Below, piece by piece: positions 1 to 11,235 of a stretch of DNA of 64,000 nucleotides (the first letter of the stretch is position 1; each line of letters begins with the position of its first letter). The stretch spans positions 220,788,445 through 220,852,444 of the forward strand of contig NC_133661.1 of the NCBI RefSeq assembly GCF_037893015.1, in the 5' to 3' direction. Source of the DNA: Macrotis lagotis (taxonomy: Eukaryota > Chordata > Mammalia > Peramelemorphia > Peramelidae). The translations under genes were made by a program, and so were the position numbers. The notes under the pieces are model-generated. The model was not told where the DNA came from and did no database searches. It saw nothing but the letters and a program-made list of their open reading frames with translations.

Positions 1-735
1 CATGGCTTTGGTCTCCCACAAATTCTGTCTTGAAGCTCCTGGAGATCCAAGGGGCTGACAACATACAACAGGGAAGGGAAAAACCAAGAAGAGCCAGTTT
101 TGCTCCATCCCCATTCACAAGAATTTCAGATTCCAGTTATAGACACTTAGCACCGACTCAGAGGGGAAGAGGCAACCTCTGTAATAGCAACAAAGGTATA
201 AGGCTTCTAAGGGAGCATTCTGTGTCTTTCTCCCAAACTTAGGGAAAAATCCTCTCTCAGCAAGTTTCTTCCTGACCCTCAAGCAGAAAGGGCCATGAAG
301 GTAATCAGCACCCCCCCAACTTGAGAGCTAGGCAAGGTTTGATGATGAAGCAGGTCAGGGGAGGGTCCCAGTTGAGCCCACCAGAAAAAAGGAAAGGGGC
401 AGCAAAAAAAGAAGTCCCCTGGTGGTAAGCAGGAAGAGGGGATTACAACTACTTTTAGCTTGGAAAGGGGATATAGGAGTTCACATTCCAACTCTAGCTG
501 ATGAAGGGAGGCAGCCAAGAGGGGAGAGGAGGCACAGAGAGCAAGCAGGCAGGGAATTGATAGATGGAGAAGCAATGCTTTCTGAGAAGCCCTCCAATAA
601 AGAAGGGTCTCTCCTCAGTGCCTGCATAAACTCTGAAGGTTCAGCATCACCTCTTACAGATGTTCACATTGTTATATTCTAATGAAGACCAATTACAGAC
701 AATTCTGATAGTGCCACAGAGAGCTTATATAAATA
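1..735. other. Unassigned sequence, no gene seen
   Basis: Mixed-composition sequence with purine-rich stretches. The open frames here (70-98 codons) show no recognisable domain, no repetition elsewhere in the window and no coding signature. I recognise no repeat family. It could be unique intergenic DNA or a very old element. Confidence 0.4.
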
Positions 736-762
736 TAAATATATATATATGTATGTCTATAT

Positions 763-827
<65 letters not shown>

Positions 828-830
828 CTG
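736..830. repeat. (TA)n microsatellite, interrupted
   Basis: Almost pure alternating T and A with a few G/C interruptions (TATGTATGTC, ATACATACA). The apparent 65-codon frame across it is translated TA repeat (alternating Tyr and Ile) and is not a gene. Confidence 0.95.
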
Positions 831-835
831 TTTTG

Positions 836-1427
836 GTCATTTCTCTGCATCCAGTAACAGGATATTTTCATGCCATCATTGCAGAAGGGAGAGCTCCTGG
901 GAAAGGGGGGAGGGGGGCTGGGAAAATAAGGGTGGATTGAATACCCAAGAGCATTTCAGCCACTGGGCAGTGGAGTAGCTACAATTGGGACTGGGCATCT
1001 AGCAATTAAAACAAAATATGTGCAGTTAGGTTAGAGAGGTTTCCAGCAGATAACATAAAGGGGAAGAAAAAAAAAAAAAGCAACACATTAAAAAAAAAAA
1101 GATCGAACCACCACCACTGTGCAAAGTTCGCCAAGCAAGATTTTAGAACTACAAATGGAAATTTTACCTTCTTTTTTGCAATTTCAACCATTATTCCTGG
1201 AAAATGAGAGAAGGAAACTAAAACACAAGTCAGCTTGGCTCTTTTCAACCAAAAGGTATTCAGCCCATTACTTCTAAGGCACCTGTAGCAGCTCCAAGGG
1301 TTTAGGTACTGAGCCAGCAGAAAATTTAATAAATGGCTAGGCTTCTATCCCCAAGTTTAAAGCTTAGCAACCCCTAAGCTGCGGTGTCTATCCCTTTCCC
1401 ATCATGCATGAAGCTAATAGTAATACT
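836..1427. other. Unassigned sequence 3' of the fascin fragment
   Basis: No repeat family or gene is recognised. Two A-runs near 1065-1100 (T-runs on the minus strand) interrupt it. It lies immediately 3' of the fascin fragment in that fragment's sense, but I cannot match it to later fascin exons or a 3' UTR. A possible target-site match to the far side of the neighbouring L1 (CATGAAG at 1407-1413) lies just outside the fascin match. Confidence 0.4.
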
Positions 1428-1943
1428 TTTCTTTGCGGTGGCATATTTCCCATTTGCAGCCTTCAGAGTGATCCACTTGTCACACCATTCTATGTCAGAG
1501 TAGCAACTGGCATTCTTGGTTGAAGCAGTAGACTGTATTCCACCATTGGATGTGAGGGTCCAATACTTGCCAGTGTGGGTTCTGAAAGCACACTTCTTAG
1601 TGTCCCTATTGATCTCTAGTTGGAAAGTATCCTGATCACTCTCTTCATCCTGATTGGCAGAGAGATCCATTCACTGGTGCGTGGAGGCGTTCCTCTGGTT
1701 GCCCACCCGCAGCACCACCTGGGGACAGCTCTGCTCCAGCACGAAGAGCTCGTCCTTGCCCACCTTGGTGCCCTTGCCGGCCTTGAGTGTGCCACTGGGG
1801 CCCGACGGTACCAGGTAGCGGCCCTGGCAGTCGCGGAAAGCCACCTTGCCGGAGGGGAACTTGAGTGTGTAGCCCGTGGCGGGCTCGGGCCGCTCCACCA
1901 GGCGGCCGTCTTGGCTCAGGAAGCGGTGGTCGGCCGTCTGCAC
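1428..1943 (-). pseudogene. FSCN1: FSCN1 (fascin) processed fragment
   Basis: Fascin is a cytoplasmic actin-bundling protein of about 493 residues built of four beta-trefoil domains. This minus-strand fragment matches roughly residues 188 to 323. Recognisable stretches include [54 protein letters not shown], then [32 protein letters not shown] and [10 protein letters not shown], ending in GKYATAKK. One in-frame TGA sits at 1674-1676, where the family has Gly. The match runs from coding sequence I place in exon 1 into later exons with no intron, so it derives from mRNA. There is no start, 3' UTR or clear poly(A). The 5' side abuts L1 ORF2 sequence at 1950 with six linking bases. It is GC-rich, unlike its surroundings. 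The family call is firm; FSCN1 rather than a paralogue is likely from the sequence as I recall it. Confidence 0.9.
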
Positions 1944-1949
1944 CGGTTA

Positions 1950-4900
1950 GGTTACAGTGGTTTTATCTGAGCAAAAGCTCTTTAATTTAATGTAATCAAA
2001 ATCATGTAATTGGTTTTTGTTGATGTTCTCCAACTCTTCCTTAGTCATAAACTGCTTCCCTTTCATTGGATCTGACAGGTAAACTAGTCCTTGATCTTCT
2101 AATTGACTTATAGTATTGTTTTTATGTCTAAGTCCTGTACCCATTTGGATCTTATCTTGGTAAAGGGTGTTAGGTATTGGTCTAATCTAAGTTTCTTCCA
2201 TACTAACTTGCAATTATCCCAGCAGCTTTTATCAAAGAGGGAGTTTTTATCCCAATAACTAAACTCTTTGGGTTTATCAAACAGCAGATTACTATAATCA
2301 CCTCCTGCTTTTAAACCTAGTCTATTCCACTGGTCCACCACTCTATTTCTTAGCCAATACCAAACAGTTTTGATGACTGATGTTTTATAATATGATTTTA
2401 GATCAGGTAGGGCTAAGCCACCTTCTTTTGCACTTTTTTTCATTAAGCTCCTGGAAATTCTTGACTTTTTTATTTCTCCATATGAATTTACTTACAATTT
2501 TTTTCTAATTCATTAAAGTAATTTTTTTGGAATTTTGATTGGTAGGGCACTAAATAAGCAGTTTAGTTTTGGTAGAATTGTTATTTTTATTATATTAGCT
2601 CTACCTGTTCATGAGCAGTTGACATTTTTCCCAGTTATTTAAATCTGATTTAATTTCTGTGAGAAGGGTTTTATAATTGTTTTCAAAAAGTTTCTGAGTC
2701 TGTCTTGGCAAATAGACTACCAAGTATTTTATATTATTTAACATTACTTTGAATGGGATTTCACTTCCTAGCTCTTCCTGCTGTATCTTGCTAGACATAT
2801 ATAGAAAAGTTGAGGATTTATGAGGGTTTATTTTATAACCTGCAACTTTGCTAAAATTGCTAATTGTTTCCAATAGTTTTTTGGATGATTTCTTGGGATT
2901 CTCTAGGTAGACCATCATGTCATCTGCAAAGAGTGAGAGTTTTGTCTCTTCCTTCCCAATTCTAATTCCTTCAATTTCTTTTTCTTCTCTAATTGCTGAA
3001 GCTAACATTTCTAATACAATATTGAATAGTAGTGGTGATAATGGGCACCCTTATTTCACCCCAGATCTTATTGGGAATGCCTCTAGCCTTTCCCCATTGA
3101 ATATCATGCTTGTTGATGGTTTCAGATAGATACTGCTAATTATTCTAAGGAACAGTACATTTATTCCTACACTCTTTAGTGTTTTTAGTAGGAATGGATG
3201 CTGTATTTTGTCAAAAAGCTTTTTCAGTATCTATTGTTATGATCATTTAATTTCTGATAGGTTTGCTGTTGATATAATTGAGTATAATAACAGTTTTCCT
3301 AACATTGAACCAACCCTGCATTCCTGGAATAAATCCTACTTGATCATAATTTATTATCCTAGTGATAACTTGTTCTAATCATTTTGCTATGATTTTATTT
3401 AAGATTTTTGCATCTATATTCATCAGGGAGATAGGTCTATAATTTTCTTTCTCTGTTTTAACTCTTCCTGGTTTAGGTAACAGCACCATATTGGTGTCAT
3501 AGAAAGAGTTAGGCAGACATCCATCTTTCCCTATTTTTGCAAAGAGTTTATATAGAATTGGAACCAATTGTTCCTTAAATGTTTGGTAGAATTTGCTTGT
3601 GAATCCATCAAGCCCTGAAGATCTTTTCTTAGGGAGTTCAATGATGGTTTGTTGAATTTCTTTTTCTGAGATAGGGTTGTTTAGGTATTTAATCTCTTCT
3701 TCATTTAACCTGGATAATGTATATTTTTGTAAATATTCATCCATTTCACTTAGATTATCAATTTTATTGGCATAGAGTTGGGCAAAATAATTTCAAATTA
3801 TTAATTTAATTTCCTCCTCATTGGTGGTGAGTTCACCTTTTTCATTTTTGATACTAGCAATTTGGTGTTCTTTATTTTTTTTAAATCAGTTTGACCAGAG
3901 GCTTATCAATTTTATTGGTTCTTTTCATAAAACAAACTTTTGGTTTTATTTATTAATTCAATAGTTTTTTTTCTTTTGATTTTATTAATTTCTCCTTTAA
4001 TTTTTAGAATTTATAATTTGGTATTTAATTGGGGATTTTTGATTTGTTCCTTCTCTAATTCTTTTACTTGCATGTTTAGTTCATTGATTTCCTCTTTCTC
4101 CAATTTATTCATGTAAGCATTTAAAGATATAATATATCCCCTTAGAGCCGCTTTGAGTGAATCCCATAGGATTTGGTATGTTGTTTCATTGTTATCATTA
4201 TCTAGGATAAAATGGTTAATTCTTTCTATAATTTGTTTTCTGGTCCACTCATTCTTTAAAATGAGGTTATTCAGTTTCTAATTAGTTCTGAGTGTATATC
4301 TCCTTGGCCCAATATTGCATATGACTTTTATTGCATTGTGATCTGAGAAAGATGTATTCACAATTTCTGCCTTTCTGCAGTTGATCATTATGTTTTTATT
4401 TCTTAGTACATGGTCAATTTTTGTATGTTTCCTGTACTATAGAGAAAAAAGTATATTCCTTTCTATCCCCATTCAATTTCCTCCATAAGTCTACAATATC
4501 AAGCTTTCCTAACAATCTATTTATCTCCTTAACGTCTTTCTTGTTTATTTCATGATTCGATTTATCTATATCTGAGAGCTGGAGGTTGAGGTCTCCCACT
4601 AGGATAGTTTTTGCTGTCTAGGTCTTCCTGTAGTTTTTCAGCTTCTCCTCTATGAATTTGGAAGCTATCCCACTGGGTGCTTATATATTCAGTATTGAAA
4701 TGACTTTATTGTTTATGGTACCTTTTGGGAGGATAAAGTTTCCTTCCTTATATCTTTTAATGGTATCTATTTTTGCTGCTGCTTTGTCTGAGATAAGGAT
4801 TGCTACCCCTGCTTTTTTTACTTCAGCTGAAGCAAAATATATTTTGCTCCAACCTTTTACCTTTACTCTAAATGTATCTCTTTGCTCCAAATGAGTTTCT

Positions 4901-5022
4901 TGTAAGCAGCATATTGTAGGATTCTGGTTTTTAATCCACTCTGCTATTTGCTTATGTTTTAATAGAGAGTTCATCCCATTCACATTCAAAATTATGGTTT
5001 CTGATTCTTTATTGCCCTCCAT
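1950..5022 (-). pseudogene. L1 A ORF2, broken and 3'-truncated
   Basis: ORF2 encodes the endonuclease and reverse transcriptase that carry out target-primed reverse transcription. The probable start is at 5022 (MEGNKESETIILNVNGMNS). The endonuclease region shows NVNGMNS, CCLQETHL and, lower down, GDLNLQLSD. The reverse transcriptase shows SPG-like [31 protein letters not shown], and the catalytic box [11 protein letters not shown] near 2930. Thumb-region sequence follows (LFDKPKEFSYW, WVQDLD). The frame is cut into at least five blocks by stops and shifts. About the last 250 codons are absent because the element ends at the fascin junction. Confidence 0.9.
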
Positions 5023-5099
5023 GCTATCTTCCCTCTGTTTGTATTTCCCCCCTTCCCCCCATTTATCCATATTCCCCAGTATTTTTTTCTGAATACCAC

Positions 5100-5250
5100 C
5101 TCCTTCAATGTGTTTGCCCTCCTATATCACCCATCCCCTTTCTTTCCCCTTTCCGATATTCCCTTTTCCCTTCCCTTCCTTTTGTTAGTTTCCCTTTTTC
5201 CCCAATCCCCTTCCCTTTATCTGTCCCCCCCCCCTTCCCTTTTCCCCTTT
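5100..5250 (-). other. L1 A inter-ORF purine-rich spacer
   Basis: The plus strand here is nearly all C and T, so the L1 sense strand is a G/A tract with several runs of three or more G. The same tract recurs between ORF1 and ORF2 of elements B (about 15930-16040) and C (about 24230-24350). It is therefore a conserved feature of this L1 family and not a random microsatellite. Confidence 0.75.
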
Positions 5251-5841
5251 TAATACTTGAATGGTTAGATGTTTTATAACTTAAATTAGTATGTGTAGGT
5301 TGACTTAAAGCCAAGTCTGATGAGAAGTTTCAGGTGTTTCTCATCTGCTCCCTTCTTCCCCTCTATTACCAGAGTTACTTTGTATCTCTTAGTGTAATGA
5401 GCTTTACCCCATTCAATCCCCTCCCGCCTCCCATCTCTTTCCTGTCCCCCTTTTTGAGGAGGTGGTGTTTTTTAGATCATTCTATCTGAGCTATACAAAA
5501 TTCTGAGTATCTGTCACTTCTAGCCTTCTATCTAATAGAGTTAAAATTCTTGAGAGTTATTAGAGTCTTTCTCTCAAGTGGGGTTAAAGCCAGTTACATC
5601 CTATTAGATAGCAGTCTCATGGATAGACCATGAATGTCCATCATTTCTGGCTAGGTATATTCTCTCTGTTAGAGTTACAATTCTCAAGATTTATGAGAAT
5701 CTTTTCCCCCATGCTGGGATATAGTAGCCAGTTTCAACTTATTGGATAGCAGTTTTTTTTGTTTTTCTCCCCCCCCCTTTTTTTACCTTTGCATGTGTCT
5801 CTTGAACCTCATGTTTGATGTCCAAATTTTCTATTTAGGTC

Positions 5842-6926
5842 TCATCTTTTCATCAGGAATTTTTGGAATTCTTCCATTTTGTTAAATGTCCATCTTTTTC
5901 CCTGGAAAAGCAGGCTTAGCTTTGTGGGATAGTGGATTCTTGGCTGCATTCCAAGCTCCCTTGCTCTTTGAAATATCTTGTTCCAGGCCCTTTGATCCCT
6001 TAATGTTGATGCATCCTGGTCCTGCATGATCCTTACTCTGGCTCCTTGATATTTAAATTTTTTCTTTCTGGCTGCTTGCAGGATTTTCTCTTTTATATGA
6101 TAGTACTGGAATTTGGCCACATCATTCCTTGGTGTTTACACTTTAGGATCTTTTTCTGGACGGGATCGATGTATTCTTTCAATAACTACTTTTCCCTCTG
6201 GTTCCATCATATCAGGGTAGTTTTCCATCACTAGATCCTGTAATATTTAGTCCAGGCTTTTTTTTTTCTCTTCAACATTTCCAGGAAGTCCAATAATTCT
6301 CAGGTTGCCCCTCCTTGATCTATTGTCGAGGTCACTGGTTTTGTTGATAAGTTATTTTACATTTTCTTCTTTTTTTCTATTTTTTTGATTTTGTTTAACT
6401 GCCTCTTGCTGTTGCATGGAGTCATTAGTTTCTGCAGACTCCATTCTTTTTTTGGGGAGGAATTTTCTTCAATAACCTTTTTCAACTCCTTTTCCAACTG
6501 GTCAATTCTACTTTTGAGAGAGCTTTCCATTTGCCCAGTTGAGGTTTTGAGAGAATCATTTTCTTTTTGCTTTTGCCCGATTGAAGATCTGAGAGAATTA
6601 TTCGCATTTTGTATTTGTCTAATTGATGATGTAAGAGATTTTTTCTCATTTTGTATCTGTACAATTCATGATCTGAGAGATTTATTCTCCTTTTGTATTT
6701 GTCTAATTGTATTTTCTAAGGATTAGTTTTCTTGTTGTAAGGTAAAAATTGTCTCTCCCTAATTTTCCAGTTGATTTTTAAACTCCTTCCTTATTTCTTC
6801 AAGGAAGTCTTTCTGTGTTGGTGACCAGATCATATTCTCCTCTGAGGTTCTCAGTCTTTCTGAATTAGGGTCTTTCCCTTCCAAGAATTATTCTATGGAT
6901 ACACCTTTCTGCTGACCCTTCTTCAT
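5842..6926 (-). pseudogene. L1 A ORF1, degraded
   Basis: L1 ORF1 encodes the RNA-binding chaperone that coats L1 RNA: a coiled-coil trimer stalk, an RRM and a C-terminal domain. I place the start at 6926 because the same ATG followed by AAGAAGGGTCAGCAG opens ORF1 in element C. The coiled coil contains four 42-bp units at 6541-6708, each encoding 14 residues of the form IGQIQKEN-SLRSS. The C-terminal domain is the best preserved part (6120-5842), with FQYYHIKEKILQAARKKK and the basic stretch after it, ending FQKFLMKR then a stop. Stops and shifts upstream break the frame. Expected length is about 360 codons. Confidence 0.85.
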
Positions 6927-7730
6927 TTTGCTAAGACCTTGAGTTGGGGAGGGGCTGGTTTACAGGGGCTTGGGATCAATAGAAGCTTTACTCACTGAGT
7001 GCAATTTCTCTGGATGGCCAGTAGGAGGTGCTGATTGCTTTCTCTGGAGTGTCTGTGACCTTGATTGAGTCCTTGTCCCTTAGGTTGAAAGGAAGAGTTG
7101 GAGCTAATGAATCCTTTTGCCTTCAATGAATGGTGGGCTTTGGCCTGGCTTGAGGTGTTTCCTCTCCCTATTGTCAGCTGGGCTGGTTCTTCTGCTCACA
7201 CACCTGTGCCCGAGGCAGAAGTAGTCTGCAATCATTTGTTCCTGGAAGAGGCCTCAGCCATAATGGAGGCTTGGACTCAGAGTTCCTCAGACCAGAGGAG
7301 CCCAGGGATGGTGTGTCTGCAGCTCTCCTGCACCTGAACTCTCCCCCCAGCCCTGTCGGCAAGCTCCAGAGGGACAACACCAACACTAGTGCCTCTGCTC
7401 CCTAGTTGACTCAAGCCCCTGCAGTCTAGTCCCACTGCTGATCCAACAAGTCTGGCTCTTGGACTCGCAGACTCCCAGGCTCCAATTCAGCCTCTAATCT
7501 TGCTGATCCGGGGCTGATCCGTGGCTGATCCGCCCAGACTCACCCACCTGAAATCGTCTAGTGCTGCTGAGGGAGACAAATTCTGAGGTAAATGTTCTTT
7601 CTCCTGGCTTTTCTTTCTGTGTTTTGTGGGTTGGATTTCTGTTAAGAAGTTTATTTCATGTGATAGATGGGGAAAGATGTGGAGACTTTAGAACTGTTCC
7701 TGTCTTCTCTCCACCATCTTGGCCAGAAGT

Positions 7731-8134
7731 CCATGAAGATTCTTTCAGTTCTTATTGCACCTCAAAAAGTTCATAATCAAGAGAAACTAAACATTAACAA
7801 TAAAAAAGTTTTTTTTTTTTGCCAAGGCACCATCCCAGATACCTGAAATTCTGTAATTGTAGAACCCTATAAATAAAATGAATCTGAGAAGAGCTTTAGT
7901 CAGAACACAAGCCTTCCTGACTGTCAGAGAATTCATCATTGAGAAAACATCACAAATGTAATAAATGTGGGAAAGTTTGCAACTAACATTCATTTCTTCT
8001 TTATTGTCATAGAATTAGGAGAGAGCCTAATGAATGCCGACAAGCTCTAGACCAGCATGCCTTCCTTTCCTTTTCTTCAGAATATTTGTAATGGACAGAA
8101 GTCTTATTAATGTGTTACATGTTGAGAAGTCATC
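7731..8134. other. Unassigned flank of L1 A
   Basis: Contains a T-run at 7808-7820. No gene or clear repeat family. CATGAAG directly beside the L1 5' end (7732-7738) may be the distant half of a target-site duplication; see the chimera finding. Confidence 0.35.
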
Positions 8135-8290
8135 TTTGGTGGCTTTCTATTGCCTCTAAGATAAAATGCAAAACTCTCATTTTGCTCTTTGAAAACTTTC
8201 AATGTTTGGTACCAACCTATATTTCCAGACTTACTTAATTGAACATTATTTCTTTCAGCACTCTACATTACAGACTACTTATTTTTAGAA
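8135..8290 (+). mobile_element. L2-like LINE fragment
   Basis: Resembles the remembered mammalian L2 3' region: GGTGGCTTTCTATTGCCTCT, then AAGATAAAATGCAAAACTC, ACCAACCTATATTTCC and CACTCTACATTACAG in the expected order. It is heavily diverged. The assignment is by recall of the family consensus. Confidence 0.55.
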
Positions 8291-8479
8291 AAGTACTTGT
8301 TTTACTGAACTCTTTTTTTTTAAAATAGAGGTGAGAGATATTTGACTATTAAGAAAATTATTGTTGATAACCCATATTTTGGTGAGATCTAGAGCTGCCC
8401 CCTTTTTCTAAAGTCCAGATTTTAAAAGTTCAGTGTCAGTAAGGATATGACTTGAATGAAGTTGCCAAGGAACTCAGAA

Positions 8480-8990
8480 GTCCACATTAGACCAATGAAA
8501 TTAACAGCCATGATTAAAAACAAAAATGTTTAGTGTTGGCATACAGGGTATACTGTTACATTATCTGAGGGACTGTGAACCAGTACAATCTTTGGACAGA
8601 AATATGGCAATATGTTATCACTTGACCTAATAGGAGTATAATTTAAGGGTATTATTAAATGAGAAAACAGTATCTGTAGAAAATTATTCACAGTAGCTTT
8701 AATTGCAATTGCAAAATAAAACAAAAAAAATCCAAACCAACCAACAAATAAACCCTAAACCATGGAATAAACTGTAGAACTCAAAGTTTGAGAACAAGTA
8801 TATTAACTGTGGTATATAAATAAAGAATATTAGTGTTTCATAAATATTATAAAGTATGAAAGTATAAAGTGATGCAGGATTAAGACAATAGAATTAGAAC
8901 TGTATATTGATTATCAGCACAAAAATAACTGTAGAAAAAATTTTAAAAGTACAGAAAGAAAAAACAGCAGTGCTTCTTCTAGTTATTTCA
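8480..8990 (+). mobile_element. Old L1 3'-end fragment
   Basis: Order and spacing resemble the end of mammalian L1 ORF2: GGGACTGTGAACCAGTA, TTCACAGTAGCTTTAATTGC, ATGGAATAAACTGTAG, ACTGTGGTATATAAAT, and AAGTGATGCAGG. No frame remains. This is a weak call made from motif order. Confidence 0.45.
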
Positions 8991-8999
8991 TTGAGGTCA

Positions 9000-9584
9000 A
9001 CACTAGCATTGTAAAATAAACTGTACATGATTTGATTTCACATAGGTATTCTGGGTTTAGGTCCATTGGGCTCTCTGGATGATTGTTAAATTTGGGGGGT
9101 GAATATTACATCTTGGAAATCAACAAATGCCACAAATCAGGGCTTTACATTTTTTTTTGTTGATTTGCCAGGATTTAAGATGGAGAAAATGTTAATAACA
9201 TAGATTAAACAAAGTATTTTCCTAATCCTTTATTTTTTTCTAGAAATCCAGTTGTTAAACATTTATCAACACAATTCTGCTTTTTTGTCTTTTCATTTAA
9301 GCTCTTTTTTTAACTTTGGTGAACTTGTGTTTTTTTATTGATGGTATATAAAACTTTTGAGTACAATATCAACAAAACTATGAAGCAAATGAAAACATGT
9401 TCAGATATGCCTAATTCTATAGCATTCTAAGGGGAATAGTTAAAGTTAGGAATAAAATTAGGAGAGTGAAATGTCTTGGAAGCTGAAAGATTCAAAAGTT
9501 ACAAAGATGTCAAGAACAAAGAGTACTCAAATACTGTTTTTGGTGATTAGAAGTTTGTTGGCAAATGGAAAGAGTAGATTTTAA
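9000..9584. other. Unassigned AT-rich sequence
   Basis: No gene, RNA or repeat family recognised. Confidence 0.3.
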
Positions 9585-9704
9585 TTCTTTCATTCATTTA
9601 TTTATTTATTCATTCATCCATTCATTCATTCATTCATTTATTTATCTATCTGTCTATCTTATTTATTTATTTGTTTATTTGTTTATTTATTTATTTATTT
9701 ATTT
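9585..9704. repeat. (ATTC/ATTT)n tetranucleotide microsatellite
   Basis: Tetranucleotide tract of ATTC, ATTT, CTAT and GTTT units, ending where a minus-strand SINE begins. It lies at the SINE's 3' side and may have grown from its A/T-rich tail. Confidence 0.9.
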
Positions 9705-9849
9705 GGTTGTTGCAAGGCAAATGGGATTAAGTGGCTTGCCCAAGTCCACACAGCTAGGTAATTGTTAACTTCATCTGAGACCGGATTTGAACCCAGGTAC
9801 TCCTGACTTCAAGACTGGTGCTTTATCCACTGTGCCACCTAGCCACCCC
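9705..9849 (-). mobile_element. Marsupial tRNA-derived SINE
   Basis: Minus-strand copy. Read on plus it runs from TTGCAAGGCAAATGGG through GCTTGCCCAAGTCCACACAG, TTTGAACCCAGGTACTCCTG and CCACTGTGCCACCTAGCCAC. The box B-like GGTTCAAATC motif (GAACCCAGG on this strand) marks the tRNA-derived head. Such SINEs are transcribed by RNA polymerase III and mobilised by L1-type machinery. Confidence 0.9.
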
Positions 9850-10272
9850 TAATTATTTTATTTTTACGTTTTAGAATTAATGAAGGGCAAATAGGGTTTT
9901 ATTGTAGAGATTAAATCTAGGAAGCTATGCTTTCCTTCCTTACTTGTCTCTAACTTCCCATACCACCCTCCATAATTGACTGTCCCCTTTACTAGCTTCT
10001 CAACCAAATGTACACATCCTAGTGAAATAATTTTTTTTATGGCTACCTGAACATGTTTAAAGGTCAAATGGATGAAGCTAGCAGGTGAGGGACATCAAAA
10101 ATGCTAAAGAATAGGTTAGGAAATGATTCCTAGAATAAGAATCAGAAAGGGCTAGGATCAAAGTCACAGTACAGTAGCAAGTGTTAAATTTGGAGAGTAA
10201 AGGAGAGGGTCTACCTCTCTCTCTCAGAGATTGCTGAGAAGAAAGAAATAGTGGACAATGGTAACAGAAAAG
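9850..10272. other. Unassigned sequence between two SINEs
   Basis: No gene or repeat family recognised. Confidence 0.3.
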
Positions 10273-10420
10273 TTTTTTTTTTTTGCAAGGCAATGGGTTA
10301 AGTGGCTTATCCAAGGCCGCACAGCTAGGTAATTATTATTAAGTGTCTGAGGCTGGATTTGAACTCAGGTACTCTGGACTCCATGACCAGTGCTCTATCC
10401 ACTGTGCCACCTAGCTGCCC
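10273..10420 (-). mobile_element. Marsupial tRNA-derived SINE
   Basis: Minus-strand copy with a T-run at its left end (the A-tail) and the CCACCTAGCTGCCC head at its right. ACAGAAA before and after fits a short target-site duplication. It carries an extra ATT in TAATTATTATTAAGTG. Confidence 0.9.
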
Positions 10421-11044
10421 TGACAGAAAGGGTTTTGAAAAACTTAAATATATGTATATATACATATATGAGTGCAAAGTTTTCTGCTTTTCATTCTTTG
10501 AATCCATCTATTTTAATGAATCTTTGATTGAATTAAATAAAGCAATGACTTTGGGGGAAGGACAAACATCACTGGGATTACAACTTTGCAAACTATCAAT
10601 ATAAGGAAATATAAAACAAATTCCACAGTGTAAAGTCTTTTGTCTTTAGATTAACAGATTTATAAGCATTCTGGTTGCAGATTGTCGAAATCAGACTCTA
10701 AAACCCAGGGATATGCAAAGAGAAAATAACAAAGGTTACACAGTAATTTAGAATAGTAATTTGCTTTTATGTGACATTTTCATTCCAAATTATTTCAATG
10801 GATTTGTGTTTGTACAATGCTGATTTTGTGTACATTTTTAAGGTCTATATTAGCTGTCCTCACATTTCAGTGGATTGCATTGTCAGAAAAAGTATTGTAA
10901 GATAAAATAATAGAAATGGAAACTGATTTTCTCATTGAAAAGAGGCTACCTCCCAGAAGAAAGTTTACACATCTATTCAGCTTTTCAAAGAAATGAGCAG
11001 AAACATTGTATTCAGTCAATTGTAAATGACTAAATTTGAGAGGC
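10421..11044. other. Unassigned sequence
   Basis: AT-rich with a short TATA tract near 10445-10468. No gene or repeat family recognised. Confidence 0.3.
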
Positions 11045-11235
11045 ATCAAGGAGTAGATTGCTAAGAAGAGCTGGGTTCAAGTACTGACTAATATGTTAAA
11101 ACCATGTGACTGTGTGCAAATCAGTCAACTTCTCAGTGTCCCACACAATTCTGAATGACTGTGAGTTGCAGATGAATTGCTTAGCTTGAAGGAGTTTCTC
11201 ATGTTACTGAAATTCCTAGTCTGGACCAAGCCTTT
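11045..11235 (+). mobile_element. Older SINE, tRNA-head type with a different tail
   Basis: Shows AGCTGGGTTCAAGTACTGAC, CATGTGACTGTGTGCAAATC, CAACTTCTCAGTGTCCCACA and then GACTGTGAGTTGCAGA and GAGTTTCTCATG. I recall this order from an older marsupial SINE whose 3' part differs from the abundant short SINE here. Confidence 0.6.

Larger units (their letters stand above)
1950..7730 (-). mobile_element. L1 element A, 5'-complete, lacks its 3' end
   Basis: The minus-strand L1 starts at 7730 with ACTTCTGGCCAAGATGGTGG, the same leader as the L1 at 21771. It continues through a GC-richer 5' UTR, ORF1 (from 6926), a pyrimidine-rich spacer as read on the plus strand (5100-5250) and ORF2 (from about 5022). 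It stops abruptly inside the ORF2 C-terminal region at 1950, where the other copies continue for about another 1.1 kb to the 3' UTR and A-tail. L1 copies normally lose the 5' end, so loss of the 3' end is unusual. The lost part is replaced directly by fascin sequence. The 5' UTR (for example 7098-7390) is close to that of element C, so A and C belong to one subfamily. Confidence 0.95.

Noticed and set aside
660-857. 65-codon frame
   Set aside because: Translated (TA)n microsatellite.
1620-1970. 116-codon plus-strand frame over the fascin fragment
   Set aside because: Antisense shadow of GC-rich fascin coding sequence.
9705-9849. tRNA-like box B motifs in many short repeats
   Set aside because: They are heads of tRNA-derived SINEs and not tRNA genes: no cloverleaf, and the same body and tail follow in all copies.
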